In this document: piece after piece, positions 47,591 to 56,237 of the stretch
How the letters are laid out: the number at the start of each line of letters is the position of its first letter
Position numbering within the stretch: the first letter of the stretch is position 1
From: Rubrivivax sp.
GTDB taxonomy: Bacteria; Pseudomonadota; Gammaproteobacteria; Burkholderiales; Burkholderiaceae_C
Assembly (NCBI GenBank): GCA_016719535.1
Contig: JADJYX010000001.1
Coordinates: 496,001-560,000, forward strand
Direction: 5' to 3'
Length of the DNA: 64,000 nt
The notes under the pieces: generated by a model
Seen by the model: the letters and a program-made list of their open reading frames with translations, nothing else
Databases searched by the model: none
What the model was told of the DNA's origin: nothing
Position numbers and translations under genes: made by a program

Positions 47591-49018
47591 CTAGAAGAGG
47601 AAGGTCGCGCTGACCTGGAACAGCTTCTCGACCTCGCGCACCATGCGCTTGCGCGGCACGAAGACGATGACGTGGTCGTGCTGCGCGATCACCGTGTCGT
47701 GGTGGGCGATGATGACGTTCGGCTTGGCGCTTTCGGGCTCGACCTCGCTGCCGTCGGCCCGGTGCAGGCCGCGCACGATGGCGCCGATGCGCGCCCCGGC
47801 GGGCAGGTCGATCTCCTCGATGCGGCGACCGGCCATGCGGCTGGTCTTGCGGTCGCCGCGCACGACGCCCTCCAGTGCCTCGGCAGCGCCGCGGCGCAGG
47901 CTGTGCACGGCCTCGACGTCACCGCGCCGCACATGCGCCAGCAGCTCGCCGATGACCGCGTGCGCCGGCGAGATGGCGATGTCGATCTGCGTGCCCTGCA
48001 CCAGGTCGGCATAGGCGCGGCGGTTGATCACCGCCAGCACCCGCCTGGCGCCCAGCCGCTTGGCCAGCAGGCAGGCCATGATGTTGTCCTCGTCGTCGCT
48101 GGTCAGCGCCAGGAACAGATCCATGTCCTGCACGTTCTCGTCGGACAGCAGGTCCTCGTCGGTGCTGTCGCCGTTGAGCACCAGCACGTCGGCCGGCAGC
48201 TGCGTGGCCAGGTAATCGCAGCGCGGGCGGTTGCGCTCGACGATCTTCACCTGGTAGCGGCCCTGGACCTCGCGCGCCAGGCGCAGCCCGATGCGGCCGC
48301 CGCCGGTGATCATCAGCCGCCTGACCGGGCGGTCGCGCTTGCGCAGCGCGCCCAGCACGGTGCCGATGTGTTCGGTGGCTGCCAGCACGAAGACCTCGTC
48401 GCCGGGCTCGATGCGCGTGTGGCCGTCGAGCTGCCGCAGCACCTGGTCCTGGCGGTAGATGGCGACGATGCGCAGGTCGACCCCGGGCACGAGCTTGGGG
48501 ATCTCGGCCAGTTCGTGCAGCACCAGCGGGCCGCCGGCCACCGCGCGCACCGCGATCAGGCTGACCAGGCCATGGGCGAATTCCAGCACCTGCAGCGCCT
48601 CGGGGTATTCGATGAGCTTGCGGATGTAGGCGGTGACGCTCTGCTCGGGGTGGATCACGTGGTCGACCGAGAAGCCGCCCTTGCCCAGCAGCTCGCTGTT
48701 GTCCTCGAACTCGGGGCTGCGCAGGCGGGCGATGGTCACCGGCACGTTGAAGACCTCGTGCGCGATCTTGCACACCACCAGGTTGGTCTCGTCCTGCGGC
48801 GCGCAGGCGACCAGCATGTCGGTGTCCTCGGCGCCGGCCTCGCGCAGCACGCTGGGCTGGATGCCGTTGCCGACCACGCCGCGCAGGTCCAGCCGGTCCT
48901 GCAGCTCGTGCAGCCGCACCGGGTCGGTGTCGACGACGGTGATGTCGTTGCGTTCGGAGACCAGGTTTTCGGCCACGCTCTCGCCCACGCGCCCGGCACC
49001 GAGGATGAGGATCTTCAT
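47591..49018 (-). CDS. trkA: Trk system potassium uptake regulator TrkA
   Basis: 475 residues from ATG 49018. Two RCK halves each have an NAD(H)-binding Rossmann motif (ILGAGRVGESVAENL at the start; ITGGGRIGLRLARE in the middle) and a TrkA_C domain. This is the full double-RCK form of Proteobacteria. It gates TrkH in response to nucleotides at the cytoplasmic face. Transcribed before trkH in one operon. Confidence 0.95.
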   Translation of the reverse strand: MKILILGAGRVGESVAENLVSERNDITVVDTDPVRLHELQDRLDLRGVVGNGIQPSVLREAGAEDTDMLVACAPQDETNLVVCKIAHEVFNVPVTIARLRSPEFEDNSELLGKGGFSVDHVIHPEQSVTAYIRKLIEYPEALQVLEFAHGLVSLIAVRAVAGGPLVLHELAEIPKLVPGVDLRIVAIYRQDQVLRQLDGHTRIEPGDEVFVLAATEHIGTVLGALRKRDRPVRRLMITGGGRIGLRLAREVQGRYQVKIVERNRPRCDYLATQLPADVLVLNGDSTDEDLLSDENVQDMDLFLALTSDDEDNIMACLLAKRLGARRVLAVINRRAYADLVQGTQIDIAISPAHAVIGELLAHVRRGDVEAVHSLRRGAAEALEGVVRGDRKTSRMAGRRIEEIDLPAGARIGAIVRGLHRADGSEVEPESAKPNVIIAHHDTVIAQHDHVIVFVPRKRMVREVEKLFQVSATFLF

Positions 49019-49027
49019 GGCGCCGGA

Positions 49028-50503
49028 TTATTCGGGGGCCGCGGGCCAGGCGCCGGGGTACAGCAGGTCCAGCGTGCGCTGCGTGCAGCGCGCCAGCAAC
49101 GCCTGCAGGCGCGGCGCCAGGGCCTCGGCCTCGCCGGCATTGTCGAATGCGGTCGAGCGGCCCTGCCAGAGCGCGGCCAGCGCGGTGGCCTCGTCGTCGA
49201 GCGCGCGCTCGACCGCCGCGCCCCAGTGCGGTGGCGCCTCGCCGTCGCGCCACTGGCCGCGGCCGCGGCCGAAATGCGCCACCGCCAGGTAGCGCAGCAA
49301 GGCGGCGCGCAGCACCTGCTGCATCGCCGCCGGCGTCAGGCCGACCCAGCCGCGGTCGGTGCCGCGCACGACATTGAGCCCGCGCGCCACGCCGGCGGCG
49401 CCCAGGGCGCCGAGCACGCTGCCGGCGATCAGCCCGCCGCCCAGCGTCAGCCCGCCGGCGGCGACATCGGCGGCGAGCCCGGTGGCCGCGCCGCTGAGCA
49501 GCCCGCCCAGCACCGCCGCCGAGCCCTCGCCGACCTTGCGCCGCCATTCGATCAGCGCGCCCAGCCGCTCCAGCACCACGCCGCCGGCGTGACCGGCCAG
49601 GCCGTGCAGGGCGATCAAGGCATCGGTGCTGCGGCGTGTCTCGTCGTCGATCAGCGCCGCCAGCCGTTGTTCGGCGCCATCGATCGCCGCCGGCCGGTCG
49701 CCGCCGAGGCCGAGCGCCGAACCCAGCTGGCGCAGCGTGCCCATCATGCCGCCGCCGTCGTCCAGCGCCACGCGCGCCGCCGCCACGCGCGCCAGGCTGC
49801 CGGCCAGGGCCTGCATGGCGTCGTCGAAGACGCGCCGGCGCTGGCGCACCCAGGCCTGCTGCAGCGCGGCCATCGCCCCCTGGCGGTCGGCCGGCAGCGC
49901 CGCCTGCACCGCCTGCCAGAGCGCGCCTTCCTGCACCCAGCAGCGTGCAAAGGCATCCAGCGGCAGCACCTGGCGCACCAGCGGCCAGCGCTGCAGGTGC
50001 GCGGTCCAGCGGCGCAGGTCGTCGGCGTCGGCGCCGGCCGCGCGCGGCGGGCCGAGCTGGTTGAGCAGCACCAGCACCGGCTTGCCGACCCAGTCCAGCA
50101 GTTCCATCTCGGGCGCCACGTAGCCGGCGGCCTCGGGCTGTTCGCCGGCGTTGACGAGGTACAGCACCACGTCACTGGCCTCGCGCACATGGCGGATGAC
50201 CTGCTGGCTGGCCCAGAACGGGCGGTCGCGCCAGCGGTCCCACACCGCGGACAGGAACCAGCCCAGCGGGTTGCCCTGCTGGCGCAGCCGCTTCACCAGG
50301 CGCACGCTGTCGCCGAAGCCGGGTGTGTCCCACAGCGTCAGCGCATCGCCGGCCTCGCCCTCGAGCAGCGCGTGCGCATCGGCGAACTCGGTCACATGCG
50401 GCGCGTCGCGCACCTCGCCCACGTCGCGGCCCAGCAGCGTGCGCGCGAGCGTCGTCTTGCCGACGTTGGTGTGCGAGACCAGGCTGAGGGCGATCGTCGG
50501 CAT
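49028..50503 (-). CDS. P-loop GTPase with DUF3482 domain
   Basis: 491 residues starting MPTIALSLVSHTNVGKTTLA. G1 is SHTNVGKT (9-16), G3 is WDTPGFG, and G4 appears as LLNQLG, a variant of NKxD. The long C-terminal DUF3482 part includes Gly/Ala-rich hydrophobic hairpins (GGLTLGGGLIAGSVLGALGA) that may insert in membrane. It lies 13 bases after the DUF2868 gene, with which it is commonly paired. Function unknown. Confidence 0.85.
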   Translation of the reverse strand: MPTIALSLVSHTNVGKTTLARTLLGRDVGEVRDAPHVTEFADAHALLEGEAGDALTLWDTPGFGDSVRLVKRLRQQGNPLGWFLSAVWDRWRDRPFWASQQVIRHVREASDVVLYLVNAGEQPEAAGYVAPEMELLDWVGKPVLVLLNQLGPPRAAGADADDLRRWTAHLQRWPLVRQVLPLDAFARCWVQEGALWQAVQAALPADRQGAMAALQQAWVRQRRRVFDDAMQALAGSLARVAAARVALDDGGGMMGTLRQLGSALGLGGDRPAAIDGAEQRLAALIDDETRRSTDALIALHGLAGHAGGVVLERLGALIEWRRKVGEGSAAVLGGLLSGAATGLAADVAAGGLTLGGGLIAGSVLGALGAAGVARGLNVVRGTDRGWVGLTPAAMQQVLRAALLRYLAVAHFGRGRGQWRDGEAPPHWGAAVERALDDEATALAALWQGRSTAFDNAGEAEALAPRLQALLARCTQRTLDLLYPGAWPAAPE

Positions 50504-50516
50504 GCCCGGCCGGTCT

Positions 50517-51941
50517 TCAGTCGCCGAGGGCGCGCTGCAGCGCCTGCGCCGCGGCCGGCGAGGCGGCGCCCAGTGCCGCCGTCACCAGCGGCACGCCGCC
50601 GGCGTCGGCCAGTTGCTGCCAGGCCTGGCGGCGTTCGGCCACACGCTCGGGGGCATGGCCCATGCGCTGCGCGAAGGCGGTCTCGTCGGCCAGCAGCACG
50701 CGGCGCGTGCCGCCCGCGGACGCGGCCAGCGTGGCCAGCAGCCGGCCATGCACCTCGGCCTCGGGCGTGGCGGCCAGGTCGACCAGCACCAGCACCCGCG
50801 TCGTGCCCGGCGGCGGCGTGCAGCGCGCGGCATCGTCCTCGGCGCCGAAGGGCAGCGCGTCGGCCAGTCGCAACTGGCCGGCACCGCCGGTCAGCGCCGT
50901 CAGCTGGCCCTGCACCGCCAGCGCCACCGCGGCGGCCGGCGGCACCGCATGCGGCAGCAGCCAGACCGCGGCGCTGCGGCCCTCGGCCAGCTGCAGCAGC
51001 TGCTGGAAATAGGGTTCGTCGACCGCCACCGCGACATGGCGGCGCAGCCAGCCGATGCGCGTCAGCGCCCACAGCGCCAGCAGCAGCCGCGGGCCGATGA
51101 CGAACAGCGCCAGCGTCGCCGCATACAGGTGCAGCCAGGGCGCGGCCGGCGCCTGCGCCGCCTGTCCCGGCGCCAGCTGCTGCGCCGCCAGCGCGGCGGT
51201 GTCGGGCACGGCGATGCCGGTGAGCGCGCTTGCCGGCGCCAGCAGGGCTTGCAGCACCGGCTGCACGCGCGCGGCATCCAGGAAGGTGCTCTCCCAGCCG
51301 GCGCGGTAGTCCAGCACCAGGCCGCGCAGGTACATCCCGCCGACCACGCCCACGGCCAGCGCCGCCGCCGCCAGGTGCAGCAGCCAGGCCGCGCGGGCAG
51401 CGTCCAGCGGCGCGGTGGCGGCGGCCCAGTCGACGGCAAAGCGCTGCAGCGGCGCGCCCTTGCCCACGCGCGTGCGCCACAGCCGCTGCAGCCAGGCGCG
51501 CAGGCCGCGCGCGGCCGCCGCCGGCATCAGCGCCTGCACGACGACCATCAGGTAGACGACGAGGTTCCAGGCCACCAGCGCCCAGATCGGCGGCGCCAGC
51601 AGGTTGATGCGCTGGGCGGGGCCGATCTGGTCGACCGCCAGGCCCAGCACCAGGCCGGCGAGCAGCGCCACCAGCGCCCACGGCCGCGCCGCGAAGCGCG
51701 CCTTCAGCGCCGCGCGCACGCCGGCGTCGCGCTGGGCCAGGCGCTGCATCGCGTGGTGGGCGCGTTCGGGCACGAAGCGGGCGGCGCCCGCATCGTCGGC
51801 CAGGCTGGCGCGCGCCACGCGCGTGGCCCAGTCGCGGTCGGCGGCCGTCCAGGGCGGGCTGTCGTCGGCCTCGAAGGCGCGCAGCAGCAGCACCTGGCGG
51901 GCGCGCGTCTCGTCGAGGGACAGGGTCGGGTTGGGCTTCAC
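50517..51941 (-). CDS. DUF2868 membrane protein
   Basis: 474 residues from GTG 51941 (VKPNPTLSLDETRARQVLLL). After a helical N-terminus come two groups of TM helices (WALVALLAGLVLGLAVDQIG; LAPPIWALVAWNLVVYLMVV; later LLHLAAAALAVGVVGGMYL and LFVIGPRLLLALWAL). A soluble C-terminal domain with a Rossmann-like strand (TTRVLVLVDLAATPEAEVHG) ends the chain. It precedes the DUF3482 GTPase in one operon. The job of the pair is not known to me. Confidence 0.8.
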   Translation of the reverse strand: MKPNPTLSLDETRARQVLLLRAFEADDSPPWTAADRDWATRVARASLADDAGAARFVPERAHHAMQRLAQRDAGVRAALKARFAARPWALVALLAGLVLGLAVDQIGPAQRINLLAPPIWALVAWNLVVYLMVVVQALMPAAAARGLRAWLQRLWRTRVGKGAPLQRFAVDWAAATAPLDAARAAWLLHLAAAALAVGVVGGMYLRGLVLDYRAGWESTFLDAARVQPVLQALLAPASALTGIAVPDTAALAAQQLAPGQAAQAPAAPWLHLYAATLALFVIGPRLLLALWALTRIGWLRRHVAVAVDEPYFQQLLQLAEGRSAAVWLLPHAVPPAAAVALAVQGQLTALTGGAGQLRLADALPFGAEDDAARCTPPPGTTRVLVLVDLAATPEAEVHGRLLATLAASAGGTRRVLLADETAFAQRMGHAPERVAERRQAWQQLADAGGVPLVTAALGAASPAAAQALQRALGD

Positions 51942-51983
51942 GATCGGCCCACTGTAGCGCCAACGCCGGCCCGGGCCGGGTGC

Positions 51984-52000
51984 GTTAAGACAGCCTTCAG
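51984..52000 (+). promoter_or_regulatory. PmrA/QseB-like box upstream of the cytochrome operon
   Basis: GTTAAG-ACAGC-CTTCAG fits the direct-repeat box (C/T)TTAAG-N5-(C/T)TTAAG bound by PmrA/QseB-type regulators, with two deviations. It lies 37 bases before the DUF1924 start and the operon encodes an OmpR-family regulator of that general type, so autoregulation is plausible. No clean -35/-10 is visible. Confidence 0.45.
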
Positions 52001-52036
52001 GCAGCCCGCCGAGCATGGCGCCATCACGGAGCTGCC

Positions 52037-52441
52037 ATGACGACCCATCCAACCCCTGTGCTGACCCTGCTGGCCGCCGCGCTGCTGGTGCTGGCGGTGC
52101 CCGCCGGTGCCGCCACACCGGCCGAACTGCTGGCCGGCTACAGCGCCAGCGCCGGCGCCCCGGCGCAGGCCGCGCGCGGCCAGGCTTTCTTCCAGTCGCG
52201 CCATGGCGGCGAATGGAGCTGTGCCTCCTGCCACGGCGCCGCGCCCACCGGCCCCGGCCGCCATGCCGCCACCGGCAAGGCCATCGAGCCGCTGGCGCCG
52301 GCAGCCCATGCGCGCCGCTTCAGCGACGCCGCCAAGGCCGAGAAGTGGTTTCGCCGCAACTGCAACGACGTGCTCGGCCGTGAATGCAGCGCCGCCGAGA
52401 AGGCCGACGTGCTGGCCTGGCTGAATACGCTCAAACCCTGA
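52037..52441 (+). CDS. DUF1924 monohaem c-type cytochrome
   Basis: 134 residues with a signal peptide (LTLLAAALLVLAVPAGAA) and one haem site CASCH (GEWSCASCHGAAPTGPGR). The rest fits DUF1924: ARRFSDAAKAEKWFRRNC and LAWLNTLKP. It is periplasmic and probably passes electrons between the b-type cytochrome and the dihaem protein encoded next. It is the first gene of the operon. Confidence 0.88.
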   Translation: MTTHPTPVLTLLAAALLVLAVPAGAATPAELLAGYSASAGAPAQAARGQAFFQSRHGGEWSCASCHGAAPTGPGRHAATGKAIEPLAPAAHARRFSDAAKAEKWFRRNCNDVLGRECSAAEKADVLAWLNTLKP

Positions 52442-52462
52442 ACCCGCACCGGAGATGGCACC

Positions 52463-52927
52463 ATGACCCTCACCCTGATCCGCATCCCGTCGCTGGCCCT
52501 GCTGTGCGCCCTGGCGCTGGGCGCGCACGCCGACGACGACACGACCGGGCGCGCACCGCTGCTGCCCGCCTACGTGCAGGAATGCGGCGCCTGCCACGTG
52601 GCCTACCCGCCCTCGATGCTGCCGGCCTCGTCGTGGCAGCGGCTGATGGGCAACCTGAAATCGCACTTCGGCTCCGATGCCTCGGTCGACGCCGCCACCA
52701 CGCAGCAGCTGACGACCTGGCTGACGGCCAACGCCGGCAGCGGCAAGCGCGCCGAGGCCACGCGCGACGACCGCATCACCAGCAGCGCCTGGTTCGTGCG
52801 CGAACACCGCGAGGCGCGCCATTGGTTCGGCACCGCCAAGGTCAAGACCGCGGCCGACTGCGCCGCCTGCCACACGAAAGCGGCCGAGGGCAGCTACCGC
52901 GAACGCGAGATCCGCCTGCCCCGTTGA
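52463..52927 (+). CDS. Dihaem cytochrome c (DHC family)
   Basis: 154 residues with a signal peptide (IPSLALLCALALGAHA) and two haem sites, CGACH (VQECGACHVAYPPSML) and CAACH near the end (DCAACHTKAAEGSY). Both match the DHC family, known from Rhodobacter, where it partners SHP-type cytochromes. An Ala-Gly-type WQRLMGNLKSHFG segment lies between the sites. Periplasmic electron carrier; partner inferred from the operon. Confidence 0.9.
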   Translation: MTLTLIRIPSLALLCALALGAHADDDTTGRAPLLPAYVQECGACHVAYPPSMLPASSWQRLMGNLKSHFGSDASVDAATTQQLTTWLTANAGSGKRAEATRDDRITSSAWFVREHREARHWFGTAKVKTAADCAACHTKAAEGSYREREIRLPR

Positions 52928-52938
52928 AGGAACCCACC

Positions 52939-53673
52939 ATGATCGATACCGCAACAACCTCGGCGCCCGCGTCGACCCCCCGCCGCGTGCTGGTATGGGA
53001 CGCTCCGGTGCGCGTCTTCCACTGGCTGCTGGCCGCCAGCTTCATCGGCGCCTGGCTCACCGCCGAGAGCGAGCGCTGGATGCTCGTGCACATCACGCTG
53101 GGCTATACCGTCGGCGGCCTGGTCGCCTTCCGGGTGCTGTGGGGCCTGCTGGGCACGCGGCATGCGCGCTTCGGCGACTTCGTGCGCGGCCCGCGCGCCG
53201 TGGTCGGCTATCTGAAGTCGCTGTTCGGCGCCGGCACGGCCGAGCAGCCGGTCGGCCACAACCCGGCCGGCGCCTGGGCCATCCTCGGGCTGCTGGGCGG
53301 CTCGGCGCTGATCGTGGCCAGCGGCTGGGCGACCTACAGCGAACTCGGTGGTGACTGGCTCGGCGAGCTGCACGAGGGTGCCGCCAGCGCGGTGCTGGCG
53401 CTGGTCTTCGTGCATGTGGCCGGCGTCATCGTCAGCAGCCGGCTGCACCACCAGAACCTGGTGCGGTCGATGGTCGACGGCCGCAAGCGCGGCCGCCCCG
53501 AGGACGGCATCCGCCACGCCTGGCGCAGCCTGGCCGCGCTGATGGTGGTGGCGGTGCTGGGCTTCTGGAGCTGGCAGTGGACGCAGGTGCCGGCGCCCGG
53601 TTCGCTGGCGGCGCAGTGGCAGTCGGACCGCCACGGCCGCGGCCACGACGGTGGCCACGACGACGACGATTGA
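52939..53673 (+). CDS. Cytochrome b561-type membrane protein
   Basis: 244 residues with four TM helices and paired histidines (VRVFHWLLAASFIGAWL; LVHITLGYTVGGLVAFRVLW; LALVFVHVAGVIVSSRLHH) fitting dihaem b561. A His/Asp-rich tail (HGRGHDGGHDDDD) closes it. It likely takes electrons from quinol and passes them to the periplasmic cytochromes encoded upstream. Start ATG 52939 is preceded by GAAGGA. Confidence 0.9.
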   Translation: MIDTATTSAPASTPRRVLVWDAPVRVFHWLLAASFIGAWLTAESERWMLVHITLGYTVGGLVAFRVLWGLLGTRHARFGDFVRGPRAVVGYLKSLFGAGTAEQPVGHNPAGAWAILGLLGGSALIVASGWATYSELGGDWLGELHEGAASAVLALVFVHVAGVIVSSRLHHQNLVRSMVDGRKRGRPEDGIRHAWRSLAALMVVAVLGFWSWQWTQVPAPGSLAAQWQSDRHGRGHDGGHDDDD

Positions 53674-53691
53674 CCGCTCGACAATCACCCG

Positions 53692-54363
53692 ATGCGCATC
53701 CTGCTCGCCGAAGACGACCCGCTGCTCGGTGACGGCCTGCGCGCGGGGCTGCGCCAGCTCGGCTTCCAGGTCGACTGGGTGCGCGACGGCGAGGCTGCCG
53801 AGCGCGAGTTGCGCGCCGAGCCCTACGCCGCCGCGGTGCTCGACCTGGGCCTGCCGCGGCTGGACGGGCTGGACGTGCTGGCGCGGGTGCGCCGCGCCGG
53901 CGTCACGCTGCCGGTGCTGGTGCTGACCGCGCGCGACGCCGTGCCCGACCGCATCCGCGGCCTCGACCTCGGTGCCGACGACTATGTGGTCAAGCCGGTC
54001 GACCTGCACGAGCTGGCGGCGCGGCTGCGCGCGCTGGTGCGGCGCGCCCATGGCCAGCCGCAGGAGCGGCTGCAGGCACAGGACGTGACGCTCGACCCCG
54101 CCGCGCGCGGCGTCACGCTGGCCGGCACGCCGGTGGCGCTGTCGGCGCGCGAATTCGACCTGCTGCACGCGCTGATGCTGGCCGCCGGCCGCGTGCTGAC
54201 GCGCGAGCAGCTCGAGCAGCAGCTCTACAGCTGGGGGCAGGAGGTGGAGAGCAATGCCATCGAGGTGCACATCCACCACCTGCGCCGCAAGCTCGGTGCC
54301 GGGCTCATCCAGACCGTGCGCGGCGTCGGCTACTGCCTGCCGCGCCAGGCGGCGACGCGATGA
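53692..54363 (+). CDS. OmpR-family response regulator (QseB/PmrA-like)
   Basis: 223 residues. Receiver domain with E7/D8/D9, phospho-acceptor D51 (VLDLGLPRLDG), and Lys in YVVKPVDLHE. A winged-helix domain covers about 130-220 (ALSAREFDLLHALMLAAGR, then VEVHIHHLRRKLG type wing). Its stop overlaps the kinase start (ATGA). A PmrA/QseB-like box precedes the operon, consistent with self-control. Confidence 0.93.
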   Translation: MRILLAEDDPLLGDGLRAGLRQLGFQVDWVRDGEAAERELRAEPYAAAVLDLGLPRLDGLDVLARVRRAGVTLPVLVLTARDAVPDRIRGLDLGADDYVVKPVDLHELAARLRALVRRAHGQPQERLQAQDVTLDPAARGVTLAGTPVALSAREFDLLHALMLAAGRVLTREQLEQQLYSWGQEVESNAIEVHIHHLRRKLGAGLIQTVRGVGYCLPRQAATR

Positions 54364-55713
54364 ACCTCGTGCCGCGATCGCTGCAGGGCCGGCTGCTGAC
54401 CCTGGTGCTGGGCGCGGTGACGCTGACCTGGATCGCCGCCGCGGTGATGACCGCGCTGGACGCACGCCACGAGCTCGACGAACTGCTCGACGGCCACCTG
54501 GCGCAGGCCGCGGCGCTGCTGGTGGTGCAGCAGGCGCGCACCGACGACGACGACGACCATGCCGTCGACGCCCCCACGCTGCACCGATATGCGCCCCAGG
54601 TGGCTTTCCAGGTGTGGCACGAAGGGCGGCTGTCGATGCGCTCGTCCAACGCGCCGCGCGAGCCGATGCGCGCCGCCGGCGAGGGTTTCAGCACGGGCCT
54701 GCGCACGCTGGCCATCGACGGCGAACGCTGGCGGGTCTTCGCCGCCCATGGTGCCGAGCGCGACGTGCAGGTCTATGTCGGCGAGCAGCTGCGCTCGCGC
54801 GCGTCCATCCTGCTGGCGGTGCTGCGCGGCCTGGGGCCGACGCTGGCGCTGGCACTGCCGCTGCTGGCCCTGGCCGCCTGGGCCGCGGTGCGCGGCGGGC
54901 TGCAGCCGCTGCGGCGGCTGGGTGCGCAGCTGGCGTTGCGGCAGCCGCAGGCCCTGCAGCCGCTGGCGATGCCGCAGGCGCCGACCGAGCTGCAGCCGCT
55001 GCTGGATGCGCTCAATGGCCTGTTCGCGCGCATCGCGGCGCTGATCGAATCCGAGCGCCGCTTCACCGCCGATGCCGCGCACGAGCTGCGCACGCCGCTG
55101 GCCGCCATCCGCGCGCAGGCCCAGGTGGCGCTGGCCGAGGCCGACGACGAACGCCGCGCGCACGCGCTGCGCGCCACGCTGGAAGGCTGCGACCGCGCCG
55201 CCCGCCTGGTCGAGCAACTGCTGACGCTGGCACGGCTGGAGGCCGACGCGACGATGGCCACCGCGCCCGTCGACCTGGCCCCGCTGGCGCGCCGCGTGGC
55301 GGCCGAGCTTGGCGCCGCGTGCGCTCGACCGCGGCCAGGCCCTCGAGGTCGACGCCGAGGCGAGCGCGCTGGTGGCGGGCAACGAAACGCTGCTGGCCGT
55401 GCTGCTGCGCAACCTGCTCGACAACGCGCTGCGCTACAGCCCCGACGGCGCGACCGTGCGGCTGACGCTGCACGCAGCGCCCGGCGCCGGCACGCGGGTG
55501 CTGGTCGAGGACAGCGGCCCCGGCCTGACCGGGGCCGAGCGCGCGCGGCTCGGCGAGCGCTTCTTCCGCGTGCTCGGCAGCGACGCCTCGGGCAGCGGGC
55601 TGGGCTGGTCGATCGTGCGCCGCATCGCCGCGGCGCATGGTGCATCCGTCGCGGCGGCGCCCTCGGCGGCGCTGGGCGGGCTGGCGGTCACGGTGGGCTG
55701 GCCGGCGGCCTGA
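54360..55713 (+). pseudogene. QseC/PmrB-like sensor histidine kinase, split by a one-base insertion
   Basis: From ATG 54360 the frame encodes TM1 (LLTLVLGAVTLTWIAAAVM), a periplasmic loop, TM2 (LALALPLLALAAWAAV), and the HisKA domain with FTADAAHELRTPLAAIRAQ. At 55305-55312 the sequence reads GAGCTTGG. Without one T it would give VAAELAPRALDRGQALEV and continue in frame to the ATPase domain (LLRNLLDNALRYSP, VEDSGPGL, GSGLGWSIVRRIAAAHGA) ending at 55713. As it stands the kinase loses its ATP-binding half. Sequencing error is as likely as true loss. Confidence 0.85.
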
Positions 55714-55755
55714 ACGGCGGCGGCGGGCCCGGCGCCTCGCAGGCCCGCAAGCACC

Positions 55756-56133
55756 TCAGGCGGCGCGGGCGCTCACCTGCGGCAGCCGGCGCAGCTGGTT
55801 GAGCAGGTCGCGGCCGTCATGGGCACGGCGCAGGCCGCCGACCAGTTCGGCGCTCATCACCAGCACCAGCGGGCGGCCCGCCTGCAGGGTCTCGCGGGCG
55901 GCCAGCGGCATGCCCATGGCCTGGGTCGCCTCGAGCACCAGCACCTCGCTGCTGGCGCCGCCGAAGCTGAAGCGCACGCCCAGCTGGCGGCCCATCTCGG
56001 CCAGCACGGCCTTCAGGGCGCGGCGCTCGGCCTCTCGGAATCCCACCACGTCGAGCGTGACCTCGGGCTTGGCCTGGCCATCGTCGGCAGGGTCGCCGAG
56101 GCGCCTTGTGTCGATGGTCGGTGGGCTGCGCAT
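55756..56133 (-). CDS. Small protein of unknown function
   Basis: 125 residues from ATG 56133 (MRSPPTIDTRRLGDPADD). After a charged N-terminus it holds two hydrophobic alpha/beta-like stretches, LDVVGFREAERRALKAVLAE and RPLVLVMSAELVGGLRRAH. Codon use agrees with the neighbourhood (third-position G/C), so I accept it as a gene. I do not recognise a family. It is convergent with the kinase and about 100 bases from the dehydrogenase. Confidence 0.55.
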   Translation of the reverse strand: MRSPPTIDTRRLGDPADDGQAKPEVTLDVVGFREAERRALKAVLAEMGRQLGVRFSFGGASSEVLVLEATQAMGMPLAARETLQAGRPLVLVMSAELVGGLRRAHDGRDLLNQLRRLPQVSARAA

Positions 56134-56237
56134 GGCCGGACTTCCAAGTCGATGGACAAGGCCGGAAGTGTGGCGGCATCCGGCGGTCGACACCAGTGGG
56201 CCGGGCCCGGAAGGGCGGTCGGGGGATCCCTGGTCGC

